64,000 bases of DNA from assembly GCF_018612875.1 (NCBI RefSeq), contig NZ_JAGGRI010000007.1, positions 1 to 64,000 on the forward strand. Direction: 5' to 3'. Shown here one piece after another: positions 17,151-25,743 of the stretch (its first letter is position 1; each line of letters begins with the position of its first letter). This DNA comes from Lysobacter sp. ISL-50. Its GTDB lineage: Bacteria; Pseudomonadota; Gammaproteobacteria; Xanthomonadales; Xanthomonadaceae. Both the position numbers and the translations under genes were made by a program. The notes below the pieces were generated by a model that was given only the letters and a program-made list of their open reading frames with translations, was not told where the DNA came from and searched no databases.

Positions 17151-19361
17151 ATGCGATACACGGTGCTGGCCAGAGCCATGGCCATGACAGGGACGTTGCT
17201 GTGCGCGCTGGCCTGGCACGAGAGCGCGCAAGCGGTCGAAGGCATGTGGACACCCCAGCAATTGCCGGAACTGGCGTCCCAGCTCAAGCAGTCGGGCGCG
17301 CGCGCCACGCCCAAGCAACTGGCGCAATGGGCCGATCCGAAAGGCGATCCGCTCGGCGCGGTGGTGCCGCTGGGCGGCTGCACCGCCAGCTTCGTCTCGC
17401 CCAAGGGCCTGCTGCTGACCAACCACCATTGCGCGCTCGGCGCGATCGGGCTCAATTCCACCCCGCAACGCAATCTCTCGCGCGACGGCTTCAAGAGCGG
17501 CACCAACAACGAAGAAGTCTCGGCCGGGCCGAACGCGCGCATCTTCGTGCTCGACTCGGTCCAGGACGTCACCGCCAAAGTGCAGGCGGCGCTGAACACC
17601 GCCGCCGATCCGCTGGCGCGGATCGCCGCGCTGGACGCCTTGGAGCGGCAGTTGGTCGGCGATTGCGAAAAACAATCCGACTACGGCTGCCGCCTGTACA
17701 GCTACTCCGGCGGCAACCGCTACGAATTGCAGCGCAGCCTGGAAATCCGCGATCTGCGCCTGGTCTACGCGCCGCCGGAAGCGATCGGCAATTTCGGCGG
17801 CGAAAGCGAAAACTGGATGTGGCCGCGCCACAGCGGCGATTTCGCCTTCTACCGCGCCTACGTCGGCAAGGACGGCCGGCCGGCGCCGTATGCCATCGAC
17901 AACGTGCCGTATCAGCCCAAGCGCTGGCTCAAGATCGCCGACAAGCCGCTCGGCGCGGGCGATTTCATCATGCTCGCCGGCTTTCCTTCGCTGACCAACC
18001 GCTACGCCATGGCCGACGATTTCCAGGCCAACGCCGAGTGGACGTATCCCACCGTCGCCGCGCACTACAAGCGACTGGCCGCGCTGATCGATGCGGAAAG
18101 CCGCAGGAATCCGCAGATCGCGAGCAAGTACGCCACCACCCTGCGCGGCTGGCAGGGCGCGGCGAAGAATTACGAAAGCCAGATCGAGAGCATTCGCCGC
18201 GCCGGCACCACCCAGATCAAGCGCAACGAAGAAACCGAGCTGCTGCAATGGCTGCGCGGCAAGGGCGCCGCCGGCCAGGCCGCGTTGGCCGCGCACGCGC
18301 GGCTGGTCGAGCTGGGCCAGCAGGCGCGCGAGCAACGCGATCGCGATCTGGTCCTGGGCCAGTTGTCGGCGACGGGTTCGCTGGCCGCGGCTTCGCAGTT
18401 GTATCGCTCGGCGATCGAACGCGCCAAGCCCGAGGCGCAGCGCGAGAACGGGTATCGCGACCGCGATCGCGTCGCCTTCGAAAACGGCCTCAAGCAGATG
18501 GACCGGCGCACCGATCCGCGCATGGACCGGCAGTTGCAGAATTACTGGCTGCACGAATACGTCAAGTTGCCGAAAGAGCATCGCGTCGCCGCGGTCGATA
18601 CATGGCTGGAGGGCGACGACGAAAAGTCGATCAAGCGCGCGCTGGACCGCATCGCCAAATCGCGCTTGAACAATCCCGAGCAGCGCGCCAACTGGCTCAA
18701 GACCGATCGCGCCGGATTCGAGCAGAGCAAGGACGCGAGCAAGGACGGCGCGATTTCCTTCGCGGTCGCGATCATGCCGACCTTGCTGCAGATGGAGCAG
18801 GAAATCCGCGGCCGCGCCGGCGAGACCCTGCTGGTGCGGCCGGTGTACCTCAAGGCGCTGGCGGATTTCCGCAAGAGCGTGGGCAAGGTCGCCTATCCCG
18901 ACGCCAACGGTTCCTTGCGCGTCAGCTACGGCACCGTCACCCCGTACACGAAGGACAACGGCGTGCGCCAACTGCCGTTCACCCGCGTGGATGAAATCGC
19001 CGCGCGCAACACCGGCGCCGCGCCGTTCAATGCGCCGCAGGCCTTGCTCGATGCGGTCGCGGCCAAGCGCTACAGCGCGGCGCTGCTGGACAAGCGACTC
19101 GAATCGGTGCCGGTGAATTTCCTCGCCGACCTGGACATCAGCGGCGGCAATTCCGGATCGCCGGTGCTGGACGGGCAGGGCAAGCTGGCCGGCATCGCGT
19201 TCGACAACAACTGGGAGTCGGTGAGTTCCAGCTGGCTGTTCGATCCGGCGGCGACCCGCACGATCTCGGTCGATCAACGCTATTTGCGCTGGATCTTGCA
19301 GGAGGTGTTTCCGGCGCCGCGGTTGCTGGCGGAGATGGGGGTGCCGGCTTCGGGGAAGTGA
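17151..19361 (+). CDS. S46 family dipeptidyl-peptidase, copy 3 (Asn at the S1 position)
   Basis: A 736-residue periplasmic S46 peptidase with a signal peptide ending about SAQA-VEGMW. The triad by motif is His92 (TNHH), Asp230 (RHSGD) and Ser668 (GGNSGSP). The residue 18 after the catalytic Ser is Asn686, neither the Gly of DPP7 nor the Arg/Ser of DPP11, so its P1 preference cannot be assigned from known rules. The start at 17151 has AGGA 7 bases upstream; a TTG just before it is less likely. It is closest to copy 2 in sequence. Downstream lies a family-A repeat instead of a terminator. Confidence 0.93.
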   Translation: MRYTVLARAMAMTGTLLCALAWHESAQAVEGMWTPQQLPELASQLKQSGARATPKQLAQWADPKGDPLGAVVPLGGCTASFVSPKGLLLTNHHCALGAIGLNSTPQRNLSRDGFKSGTNNEEVSAGPNARIFVLDSVQDVTAKVQAALNTAADPLARIAALDALERQLVGDCEKQSDYGCRLYSYSGGNRYELQRSLEIRDLRLVYAPPEAIGNFGGESENWMWPRHSGDFAFYRAYVGKDGRPAPYAIDNVPYQPKRWLKIADKPLGAGDFIMLAGFPSLTNRYAMADDFQANAEWTYPTVAAHYKRLAALIDAESRRNPQIASKYATTLRGWQGAAKNYESQIESIRRAGTTQIKRNEETELLQWLRGKGAAGQAALAAHARLVELGQQAREQRDRDLVLGQLSATGSLAAASQLYRSAIERAKPEAQRENGYRDRDRVAFENGLKQMDRRTDPRMDRQLQNYWLHEYVKLPKEHRVAAVDTWLEGDDEKSIKRALDRIAKSRLNNPEQRANWLKTDRAGFEQSKDASKDGAISFAVAIMPTLLQMEQEIRGRAGETLLVRPVYLKALADFRKSVGKVAYPDANGSLRVSYGTVTPYTKDNGVRQLPFTRVDEIAARNTGAAPFNAPQALLDAVAAKRYSAALLDKRLESVPVNFLADLDISGGNSGSPVLDGQGKLAGIAFDNNWESVSSSWLFDPAATRTISVDQRYLRWILQEVFPAPRLLAEMGVPASGK

Positions 19362-19442
19362 TTGGCTTTTAGCGGGAAGTGAGGAGTGAGGAGTGAAGAA
19401 CGAGGCGTGAGGAACGAGTTGCGACGCAGGCGACGAAGTCTC

Positions 19443-19541
19443 TTGTGGGAGGGGCTTCAGCCCCGATGCTTTTCGATCCGAGTTCTGAGCACCTTCCAGC
19501 CCTGAGCGAAAAGCATCGGGGCTGAAGCCCCTCCTACAAAA
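19443..19541. repeat. Inverted pair of palindromic repeat, family A (GGAGGGGCTTCAGCCCC)
   Basis: Two copies of GGAGGGGCTTCAGCCCCGAT face each other, separated by about 45 bases. The whole element can fold into one long hairpin. Other copies are at 37497, 49149 and 51458. It fills the space between S46 copy 3 and the small secreted protein gene. Confidence 0.85.
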
Positions 19542-19614
19542 GACCTCGTGCAGCATTTATTCATCGCAAAAGATGGGCCGGCATTGCCGGCCCATTTTTT
19601 CTCGCGGGTTTCGA

Positions 19615-19848
19615 TCAGTCGCGCGGCGGCGGGCAGATCATGTGGCCCGAGCTGTACTTGGCGGTGCGCACACCCGACTCGGTGAGCACGCCGGCGCAGC
19701 TCAGCTCGGCCTGGCCGACGACATTGCCGGCGGCGTCGTAGTAGAAATAAAACTCGCCGATTTCATCCGGGCCCGGCGGACGGGCGAGGGCGACGGTGGC
19801 GACGAGGGCGGCGGCGAAACCGATACCGATGGCGAAAGACTTACGCAT
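19615..19848 (-). CDS. Small secreted protein, DUF6289-like, copy 1
   Basis: A 77-residue protein with a signal peptide (MRKSFAIGIGFAAALVATVALA). The mature part is about 55 residues with YFYYDAAGNVVGQ, then two cysteines (LSCAG and MICPPP) probably bridged. It resembles the 75-residue protein encoded 330 bp upstream (YTYYDANGSVVGQ, HCDGT, YYICDPEP), so the two are tandem paralogs. The YYDA-GNVVGQ motif recalls small DUF6289 proteins; that label is from memory. GGAG-like bases precede the ATG. Function unknown. Confidence 0.75.
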   Translation of the reverse strand: MRKSFAIGIGFAAALVATVALARPPGPDEIGEFYFYYDAAGNVVGQAELSCAGVLTESGVRTAKYSSGHMICPPPRD

Positions 19849-20178
19849 GGCGAACTCCTGTCTCTAAGTGGCGAAAGCGGGATGTCCGTTGCGGCGAAGG
19901 CCGCGATGCGGACGGTGGCTGGTTCGATAGCGCGGCGCGGCTCGCGTCCGGCGTCGCTCACGTCGTGGCGAATCGCGCGGTGCGGCTATCGTTCAAGCCG
20001 GTGTTGCGTTTGCTGCTACGGCTGCATCGTGTGCATCAGGCGACGGGGCGTTGCGGACCGGTCTGGATCGTGCCGGACTGACCGGTGTCGCGACGCGCTC
20101 GAACGCGCGATGCGCGGAAGCGACATTTCGGACCGGCATCGCGCGCTGCGTCAGCAATGCGGCGCCGATCCGCGCCGA
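19849..20178. other. Gap between the two small paralogs
   Basis: I see no third copy or other gene here. The sequence upstream of the first small gene ends in an A/G-rich ribosome-site region on the minus strand. No terminator-like hairpin is obvious. Confidence 0.4.
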
Positions 20179-20406
20179 TCACGGTTCCGGATCGCAGATG
20201 TAGTAGCCGACGCCGTAATTCTTGGTGGCCTTGCCCCAGAACTCGGTCGTGCCGTCGCAGTGGATGGAGGATTGTCCGACCACCGAACCGTTGGCGTCGT
20301 AGTACGTGTAGATCTGGCCCGGACCGGTGGGACCGATCGCGGCGACCGCGGCGCCGACCGCGGCGATCGCCGCCAAGCCGAGCGCCAGAGCGAGTTTCTT
20401 GCGCAT
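20179..20406 (-). CDS. Small secreted protein, DUF6289-like, copy 2
   Basis: A 75-residue protein with a signal peptide (MRKKLALALGLAAIAAVGAAVA) and a mature part of about 50 residues. It carries YTYYDANGSVVGQ, then HCDG and YYICDPEP, so it shares the motif order and two cysteines of the neighbour at 19615. A good purine-rich ribosome site (AGAGAGA on the minus strand) lies just upstream. Likely periplasmic or secreted; function unknown. Confidence 0.75.
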   Translation of the reverse strand: MRKKLALALGLAAIAAVGAAVAAIGPTGPGQIYTYYDANGSVVGQSSIHCDGTTEFWGKATKNYGVGYYICDPEP

Positions 20407-20853
20407 GATGACGTTCTCTCTCTCGAAGGTGCCGGCAGATCGCCGGCGCCACGAAACTAGGACGCAGTGCGTGATTACTCAACGTGACAAGTAACACCTG
20501 AACGTATCTTTGTGACGACGTTCCGTCGCTGGCGTGACTGCATATTTGAGTTGCATGCGGCCGGCAATCGAAATCGCTCGATCGGGACAATCGCGACGCC
20601 GTCGTCGGCGCCGCCATCGCCGCTTGCCAAGCGCGACAGCGCTGCCTTAGTCTTCGCGGGCAGTCGCGGATTCCCATGCCAGCCGGCCCCGTCTCCCGAC
20701 CCGTGTCAGATGCCGCTTCGACGCGGCGCCGCCCAAGGCGCTCCCGCCCCGTTCACCCTCCAGGTGCCCAGGCCGGAACGACCGCCAGGCGTTCTTACCC
20801 GCAGTGCCGGCCCGCAATGTCTCCCGTCTGATCCTTCACGACCTGGAGCTGCG
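20407..20853 (+). other. Long leader region upstream of serA
   Basis: 447 bp without a supported gene; the first part holds the promoter of the small secreted-protein gene on the minus strand. The serA frame stays open upstream to 20512, but the prefix is Pro/Arg-rich and looks non-coding. I found no recognisable riboswitch. A ribosome site CTGGAG precedes the serA ATG. Confidence 0.35.
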
Positions 20854-22416
20854 ATGAAAGTGCTGGCTTGCGATGGCATCCACGAAGACGGTCTGGCCCT
20901 GTTCCGCGATGCGGGCTGGGAAGTCGTCGTGTCCGACCCGATCAAGGAACCCGCCGCGCTCGCCGCCGCGCTCAAGGACGTGGACGCGATTTTGGTGCGT
21001 TCGGCGACCAAGGTGCCGGCCGAAGCGCTGACCGACGCCGCGCAACTGCGCGTGATCGGCCGCGCCGGCGCCGGCGTGGACACCATCGACGTCGATGCCG
21101 CCACGCAGCGCGGCATCGCGGTGATGAACGCGCCCGACGGCAACACCCTGGCCGCGGCCGAACACGCGATTTCGCTGCTGTTCGCGCTGGCCCGCCACAT
21201 CCCGCGCGCCGACGCCGGCATGAAGGCCGGCGAATGGCCGAAGGCCGGGCTCACCGGATTCGAACTGGAAGGCAAGAAGCTCGGCGTGATCGGCCTGGGC
21301 CGCATCGGCGGCACGGTCGCGCGCAAGGCGCAGGGCATCGGCATGGAAGTGGCCGCGCACGATCCGTTCCTGCCCGCGTCCGCCGCCGGCAAGGGCAGCG
21401 TGCCGCTGAAGACGCTCGACGAACTGCTGGCCTGGGCCGACGTGGTCACCCTGCACATCCCGCGCACGAAGGAAACCACCAACCTGCTGTCGGAAACCAG
21501 CATGCGCGCGATGAAGAAGGGCGCGTACCTGATCAACGCCGCGCGCGGCGGTCTGGTCGATGAAGCCGCGTTGCTGGCGCTGATCGAAGAAGGCCATATC
21601 GCCGGCGCCGCGCTCGACACTTTCGTCACCGAGCCCTTGCCGGCCGACTCGGCGCTGCGCGGCAATCCTAAATTGATCCTGACCCCGCACCTGGGCGCAT
21701 CCACCAGCGAAGCGCAGCAAGCGGTCAGCACGATCCTGGCGCGGCAGATCATCGATTTCGTCGCCACCGGCGCGGTCGCCGGCTGCGTCAATCTGCCGCC
21801 GCTGACCGCCGAAGCCGCGCGCGAAGTCGGCCCGTGGATTCCGCTGATGTCGTCGCTCGGCCGCCTCGCCGCGCGGCTGGTGCCGGCGCCCACGCGCCTG
21901 GACATCACTTACGCCGGCCGCACCGAAGCGCTGGACACGCGGCCGCTGTCGCGTTTGCTGGTCGCCGCGTTGCTGGGCACCGCATCGGGCCGCGTCACGC
22001 CGGTCAACGCCTTGCAGGAAGCGGCCGCGCGCGGTCTGGTGGTGTCGGAAACCCTCGGCGGCGACGGCGACGGTTTCGATCGCCTGCTCAGGCTGCGCGT
22101 GGTCGGCGAAGACCGCACCCGCGAGATCGAGGCCACCTTGCATCGCGGCCCGCGCGTGGTGCGCCTGGACGGCGTGGAAATCGAATTCGATCCGCAGGCG
22201 CACGTGCTGCTGCTGCGCAACGAAGACCGGCCCGGCATGATCGGTGTGGTCGGTTCGACTCTCGGCGCGGCCGGCGTCAACATCGTCAACTTCGCCCTGG
22301 GCGCGGCCGGCGACGGCCAGGCGCGCGCGGCGATCACGGTCGATCGTCCGGTCAACGACGAACAGCTCGCCGCGCTGCGCGCGACCCCGGGCATCCTTTC
22401 TCTGGCACAGGTGTAA
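20854..22416 (+). CDS. serA: D-3-phosphoglycerate dehydrogenase
   Basis: A 520-residue long-form SerA, the first enzyme of serine synthesis, oxidising 3-phosphoglycerate to phosphohydroxypyruvate. Domains: substrate and NAD-binding domains (1 to about 310) with the Rossmann motif GVIGLGRIGGTVA, catalytic AARGGLVDE and LTPHLGAS; an intervening domain (about 320-440); and a C-terminal ACT domain (LLLRNEDRPGMIGVVGSTL) for serine feedback. The start at 20854 fits the conserved MKVLACDGI opening. A histidine-phosphatase gene follows two bases after the stop, so the two are surely one transcript. Confidence 0.95.
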   Translation: MKVLACDGIHEDGLALFRDAGWEVVVSDPIKEPAALAAALKDVDAILVRSATKVPAEALTDAAQLRVIGRAGAGVDTIDVDAATQRGIAVMNAPDGNTLAAAEHAISLLFALARHIPRADAGMKAGEWPKAGLTGFELEGKKLGVIGLGRIGGTVARKAQGIGMEVAAHDPFLPASAAGKGSVPLKTLDELLAWADVVTLHIPRTKETTNLLSETSMRAMKKGAYLINAARGGLVDEAALLALIEEGHIAGAALDTFVTEPLPADSALRGNPKLILTPHLGASTSEAQQAVSTILARQIIDFVATGAVAGCVNLPPLTAEAAREVGPWIPLMSSLGRLAARLVPAPTRLDITYAGRTEALDTRPLSRLLVAALLGTASGRVTPVNALQEAAARGLVVSETLGGDGDGFDRLLRLRVVGEDRTREIEATLHRGPRVVRLDGVEIEFDPQAHVLLLRNEDRPGMIGVVGSTLGAAGVNIVNFALGAAGDGQARAAITVDRPVNDEQLAALRATPGILSLAQV

Positions 22417-22418
22417 GC

Positions 22419-23063
22419 ATGCGAATTTTGTTAGCCCGTCACGGCGAGACGCCGTGGAATGCCGAAGGCCGTTATCAGGGCCAGGAAGACATCGCCCTGT
22501 CGCCGGTCGGCGAAACCCAGGCGCGCGCGCTCGGCGCGCGCCTGCGCGAAGTCTCGATCACCCGCGCGGTGGCCTCGCCGCTGTCGCGCGCGCGCCACAC
22601 CGCCCAGTTCGCGCTCGGCGAAGAACGCGCATCGATGCTCAAGCTCGATCCGGGCCTGATGGAAATCGCCCACGGCACCTGGGAAGGCCTGCTGGCCAGC
22701 GAAATCCGCGAGCGCGACGGCGACCGCCTGCGCGCTTGGCGCGATACGCCGCACGAAGTGCTGATGCCCGGCGGCGAATCGATCGTGCACGTGCTCGATC
22801 GCGCCTGGCCGGCGTTCGCGCGCGCCTGCGAAGGCTTGCAGGCCGACGACACCTTGCTGGTGGTCGCGCACGACGCGGTCAACCGCGTGCTGCTGTGCAA
22901 GATCCTCGGCATTCCGCTGGCCAAGCTGTGGACGTTCCGGCAGGCGCCGACCACGTTGAATCTGCTCGAAGGCGACGATGTCGATCATCTGGACGTGGTG
23001 CGGCTCAACGATTGCAGCCATCACACGGCGTTGTTCGGCGAGGCGGTGCATCGGGCGTTGTGA
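22419..23063 (+). CDS. Histidine phosphatase family protein (phosphoglycerate-mutase-like)
   Basis: A 214-residue phosphatase with the RHGE motif at the start (MRILLARHGETPWN), which holds the phospho-accepting His, and a second catalytic His in VVAHDAVNRVLL. The family covers GpmB-like phosphatases, CobC and the metal-independent phosphoserine phosphatases. It lies two bases after serA and its translation is probably coupled. From that position, an inferred role is hydrolysis of phosphoserine, the last step of serine synthesis. Without serB or serC in the window this is only a suggestion. Confidence 0.88.
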   Translation: MRILLARHGETPWNAEGRYQGQEDIALSPVGETQARALGARLREVSITRAVASPLSRARHTAQFALGEERASMLKLDPGLMEIAHGTWEGLLASEIRERDGDRLRAWRDTPHEVLMPGGESIVHVLDRAWPAFARACEGLQADDTLLVVAHDAVNRVLLCKILGIPLAKLWTFRQAPTTLNLLEGDDVDHLDVVRLNDCSHHTALFGEAVHRAL

Positions 23064-23196
23064 CAGGGGCTTGCGTGCAGACCGGTTTTAGTTCGGGGGT
23101 CGGCCGAAGCCGCGGCGTCTCGATTCGCGCCCTCACCCTGCACGGCCGCGCTTGTGGTGCAATACCCGCCGCCGCAGGACGCGGCGCAGAGCGGGG

Positions 23197-24159
23197 ATGG
23201 CGGTGTTCGAATTCGCATGCAGGTCCGCGGTGTTGCTGGCCGCGCTGTTCGCCGCGCCGGTATCGGCGCAATCGATTCTTCCTGGCGGCGGCGTCGCGCC
23301 GATGCCGTCGGGCTGTCCGAGCGGTGGGCAGTCGATGCCGCCGCCGAAGTATCCGACCGAGATCTACGGCGCCACCGGCACGGTGACGCTGGTGTTGGAT
23401 CTCGACCGCTGCGGCCAGGTCGATCAGCTCTGGGTCGAGACCGATTCGGGTTACCAGGCGCTCGACCGCGCCGCGATCGAGACCGCCGTGAAGTGGCGCC
23501 TGACGCCCGAGTTTCGCGACGGCGTCGCGGTGCCGTCGCGGGTGCGCATACCGGTCGAGTTCGCCCCGCCTTCGCCGCAGCAGATGGCCGACTATCTGGC
23601 CCGCGCGCAGGCCAAGTGGGACTTGGTCTGGCCCTTGGCCCAGGTGCCCGAAGTGGCCGCCGCGCGCGACGGCAGCGTCGATGGTTTCGTGCCCGACGCC
23701 TCGCCGATGGACGAGGGCAGCGCGACCGAGTTGCTGTCCCTGATGGACGGGGCGCGACGCGAAGGCCGCGAAGTGCCCGGCGGCGAGCTGGGCTGGCCGG
23801 CGGTGCGCGTCAGCAACGACCGCGGCGCGTTCCAGTGGCTGTTGATCGAGGACAGTCATCCGGCCGCGCCCTCGCTGATCCGCCAGCGTCTGGTCAGCGA
23901 CGGCAAGAAGTCGTTCTACGCCAGCCGTATTTTGTGTGGCGCGGCCAAGCCATCGGCCTGCGCGAAGCTGGAGCGGATGGTGCGCAATTGGCCGCGCCAA
24001 CAACCGGGCGATCCGCTGCCGCAGACGTGGTCCGCGCCGCTGTCGTTGCCGCCGCGGCGCACTCCGTCGCAGCATCCGCTCGGCCGCTCGCGGCTGGTTC
24101 CGGAAGATCCCAAGCACCCCACCGATCCGGCGGCGCGTCCAGTGTGGCAGCGCGGCTGA
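23197..24159 (+). CDS. Secreted TonB C-terminal-domain protein
   Basis: A 320-residue protein with a signal peptide (to about residue 27, VSAQS). Residues about 45-115 form a TonB C-terminal-like domain (YPTEIYGATGTVTLVLDLDRCGQV...SGYQALDRAAIETAVKWRLTPEF), followed by about 200 residues I cannot assign and a Pro-rich tail. Unlike a true TonB it has no N-terminal anchor and periplasmic spacer, so it may be a periplasmic binding module rather than an energy transducer. The ATG at 23197 has a GCGGGG ribosome site. It lies 60 bp before folC. Confidence 0.72.
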   Translation: MAVFEFACRSAVLLAALFAAPVSAQSILPGGGVAPMPSGCPSGGQSMPPPKYPTEIYGATGTVTLVLDLDRCGQVDQLWVETDSGYQALDRAAIETAVKWRLTPEFRDGVAVPSRVRIPVEFAPPSPQQMADYLARAQAKWDLVWPLAQVPEVAAARDGSVDGFVPDASPMDEGSATELLSLMDGARREGREVPGGELGWPAVRVSNDRGAFQWLLIEDSHPAAPSLIRQRLVSDGKKSFYASRILCGAAKPSACAKLERMVRNWPRQQPGDPLPQTWSAPLSLPPRRTPSQHPLGRSRLVPEDPKHPTDPAARPVWQRG

Positions 24160-24219
24160 GGCTTGGTCCGCCCGCGCCGGCCGAGCAACAGTGCCGGCGT
24201 ATCTGCGAGAATTCGCACC

Positions 24220-25509
24220 ATGCAACGCACTCTCGCCGACTGGCTCTCCTACATCGAACGCATCCACCCCAAGTCCATCGACATGGGGCTGGAGCGCATC
24301 CGCATCGTCTGGCAACGCCTGGGGCTGCAACGCCCGGGCCGCGAGGTGATCACCGTCGGCGGCACCAACGGCAAGGGCTCGACGGTGGCCTTCATCGAGG
24401 CGATCGCGCGCGCCGGCGGCCGCACGGTCGGCGCCTACACCTCGCCGCACCTGCTGGCCTATAACGAACGCATCCGCATCGACGGGCGCGACGCCGCCGA
24501 TGCCGACATCGTCGCCGCGTTCGACGCCATCGAAGCCGCGCGCCTGGGCGGCGGCGAGGATGCGCAGATCGCGCTGACGTATTTCGAATACGGCACCCTG
24601 GCCGCGCTGTGGCTGTTCGAACGCGCCGGGCTGGATCTGGCGATCCTGGAAGTCGGCCTGGGCGGGCGCCTGGACGCGACCAATATCGTCGATCCCGACG
24701 TGGCGGTGGTCACCACGGTCGATCTGGACCATCAGGATTACCTCGGCGACGACCGCGAAAGCATCGGCTTCGAGAAAGCCGGCATCGCCCGCGCGTTCAA
24801 GCCGCTGGTGCTGGGCGACGACGATCCGCCGTCGAGCGTGTTGCGCCATGCCTACGCGATCGGCGCCTCGGCGCTGCGCGCGGGCTGCGATTTCTTCTTC
24901 GAGGCCGACGACGACGGCGCGCATTGGCGCTGGCGCGAAGTCGGCTACGAAACGCAGCTGCCGATGCCGGCGCTGAGCGCGCCGGTGCAGTTGCGCAACG
25001 CCGCGGTCGCGATCGCCGCGCTGCGCGCGCTGGAGCGCGCGCCCAGCGACGAGGAAGTGGCCGCGGGCATGGCCGCGGCGCGGGTGGCCGGACGGTTGCA
25101 GCGTTTCGAACGCGGCGGGATCGAAATCCTGGTCGATGTCGGCCACAACCCGCAGGCCGCGCGCGCGCTGGCGGCGTGGCTGGCGGCGCAGCCGGCGCGG
25201 CGCACGCATGCGGTGTTCGCCGCGCTCGGCGACAAGGACGCGGCCGGCGTGGTCGCGGCGCTGGCCGGGCCGGTCGATGCCTGGCATCTGGCCGGTCTGG
25301 CCGACAGCGGCCCGCGCGGAGTGAGCGTGGAGGCTTTCGCCGAACGCCTGCGCGATACCGCGGCGGGCGAGGGCAGCCGTCATGCCGACGTCGGCTCGGC
25401 GCTGGCGGCGACTACCGCGCAGGCGCGGGCCGGCGAGCGCATCCTGGTGTTCGGCTCGTTCCACACCGCTGCCGCGGCGTTGGAGTGGCTGGCGGCGCAT
25501 CCGGACTGA
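24220..25509 (+). CDS. folC: Bifunctional dihydrofolate / folylpolyglutamate synthase
   Basis: A 429-residue Mur-ligase-fold enzyme that adds glutamate to dihydropteroate and to folates using ATP. Visible: the P-loop TVGGTNGKGSTVAF, GAYTSPHL, the ERIRIDG loop, EVGLGGRLDATNIVDPD, and the C-terminal ILVDVGHNPQAAR and FGSF motifs. The start at 24220 gives the typical MQRTLADWLSYIERIHP opening; the longer upstream frame is rejected. It is first of the folC-dedD-cvpA-purF series known from many gammaproteobacteria. Confidence 0.95.
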   Translation: MQRTLADWLSYIERIHPKSIDMGLERIRIVWQRLGLQRPGREVITVGGTNGKGSTVAFIEAIARAGGRTVGAYTSPHLLAYNERIRIDGRDAADADIVAAFDAIEAARLGGGEDAQIALTYFEYGTLAALWLFERAGLDLAILEVGLGGRLDATNIVDPDVAVVTTVDLDHQDYLGDDRESIGFEKAGIARAFKPLVLGDDDPPSSVLRHAYAIGASALRAGCDFFFEADDDGAHWRWREVGYETQLPMPALSAPVQLRNAAVAIAALRALERAPSDEEVAAGMAAARVAGRLQRFERGGIEILVDVGHNPQAARALAAWLAAQPARRTHAVFAALGDKDAAGVVAALAGPVDAWHLAGLADSGPRGVSVEAFAERLRDTAAGEGSRHADVGSALAATTAQARAGERILVFGSFHTAAAALEWLAAHPD

Positions 25510-25743
25510 GTCATCGTCTGTGCGCTGGCGGAAGCGGCGCGAGCCGCAACCACGCCCAGCGTTTCGCGGCGTATCCGAGCGGCCGCGATCGCCGCTCGCG
25601 CCTGTCCTGCCTCGACGAATCGCAGCGCCGCAGCGCACCGATTTTCTGAACGCATCGCTCCGGCCCACCGGCGTACACCGGCTCGATGCCCGCGCGAGGG
25701 TATAATTCGCGCCGGTAACCGGCCTGCGAGTGATCGAGTAGCG

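Noticed and set aside
16986-19556. 856-codon open frame on the minus strand across S46 copy 3
   Set aside because: It mirrors a solid gene on the plus strand; long antisense frames are expected at this GC content and the translation is Arg/Gly/Ala/Val filler without motifs.
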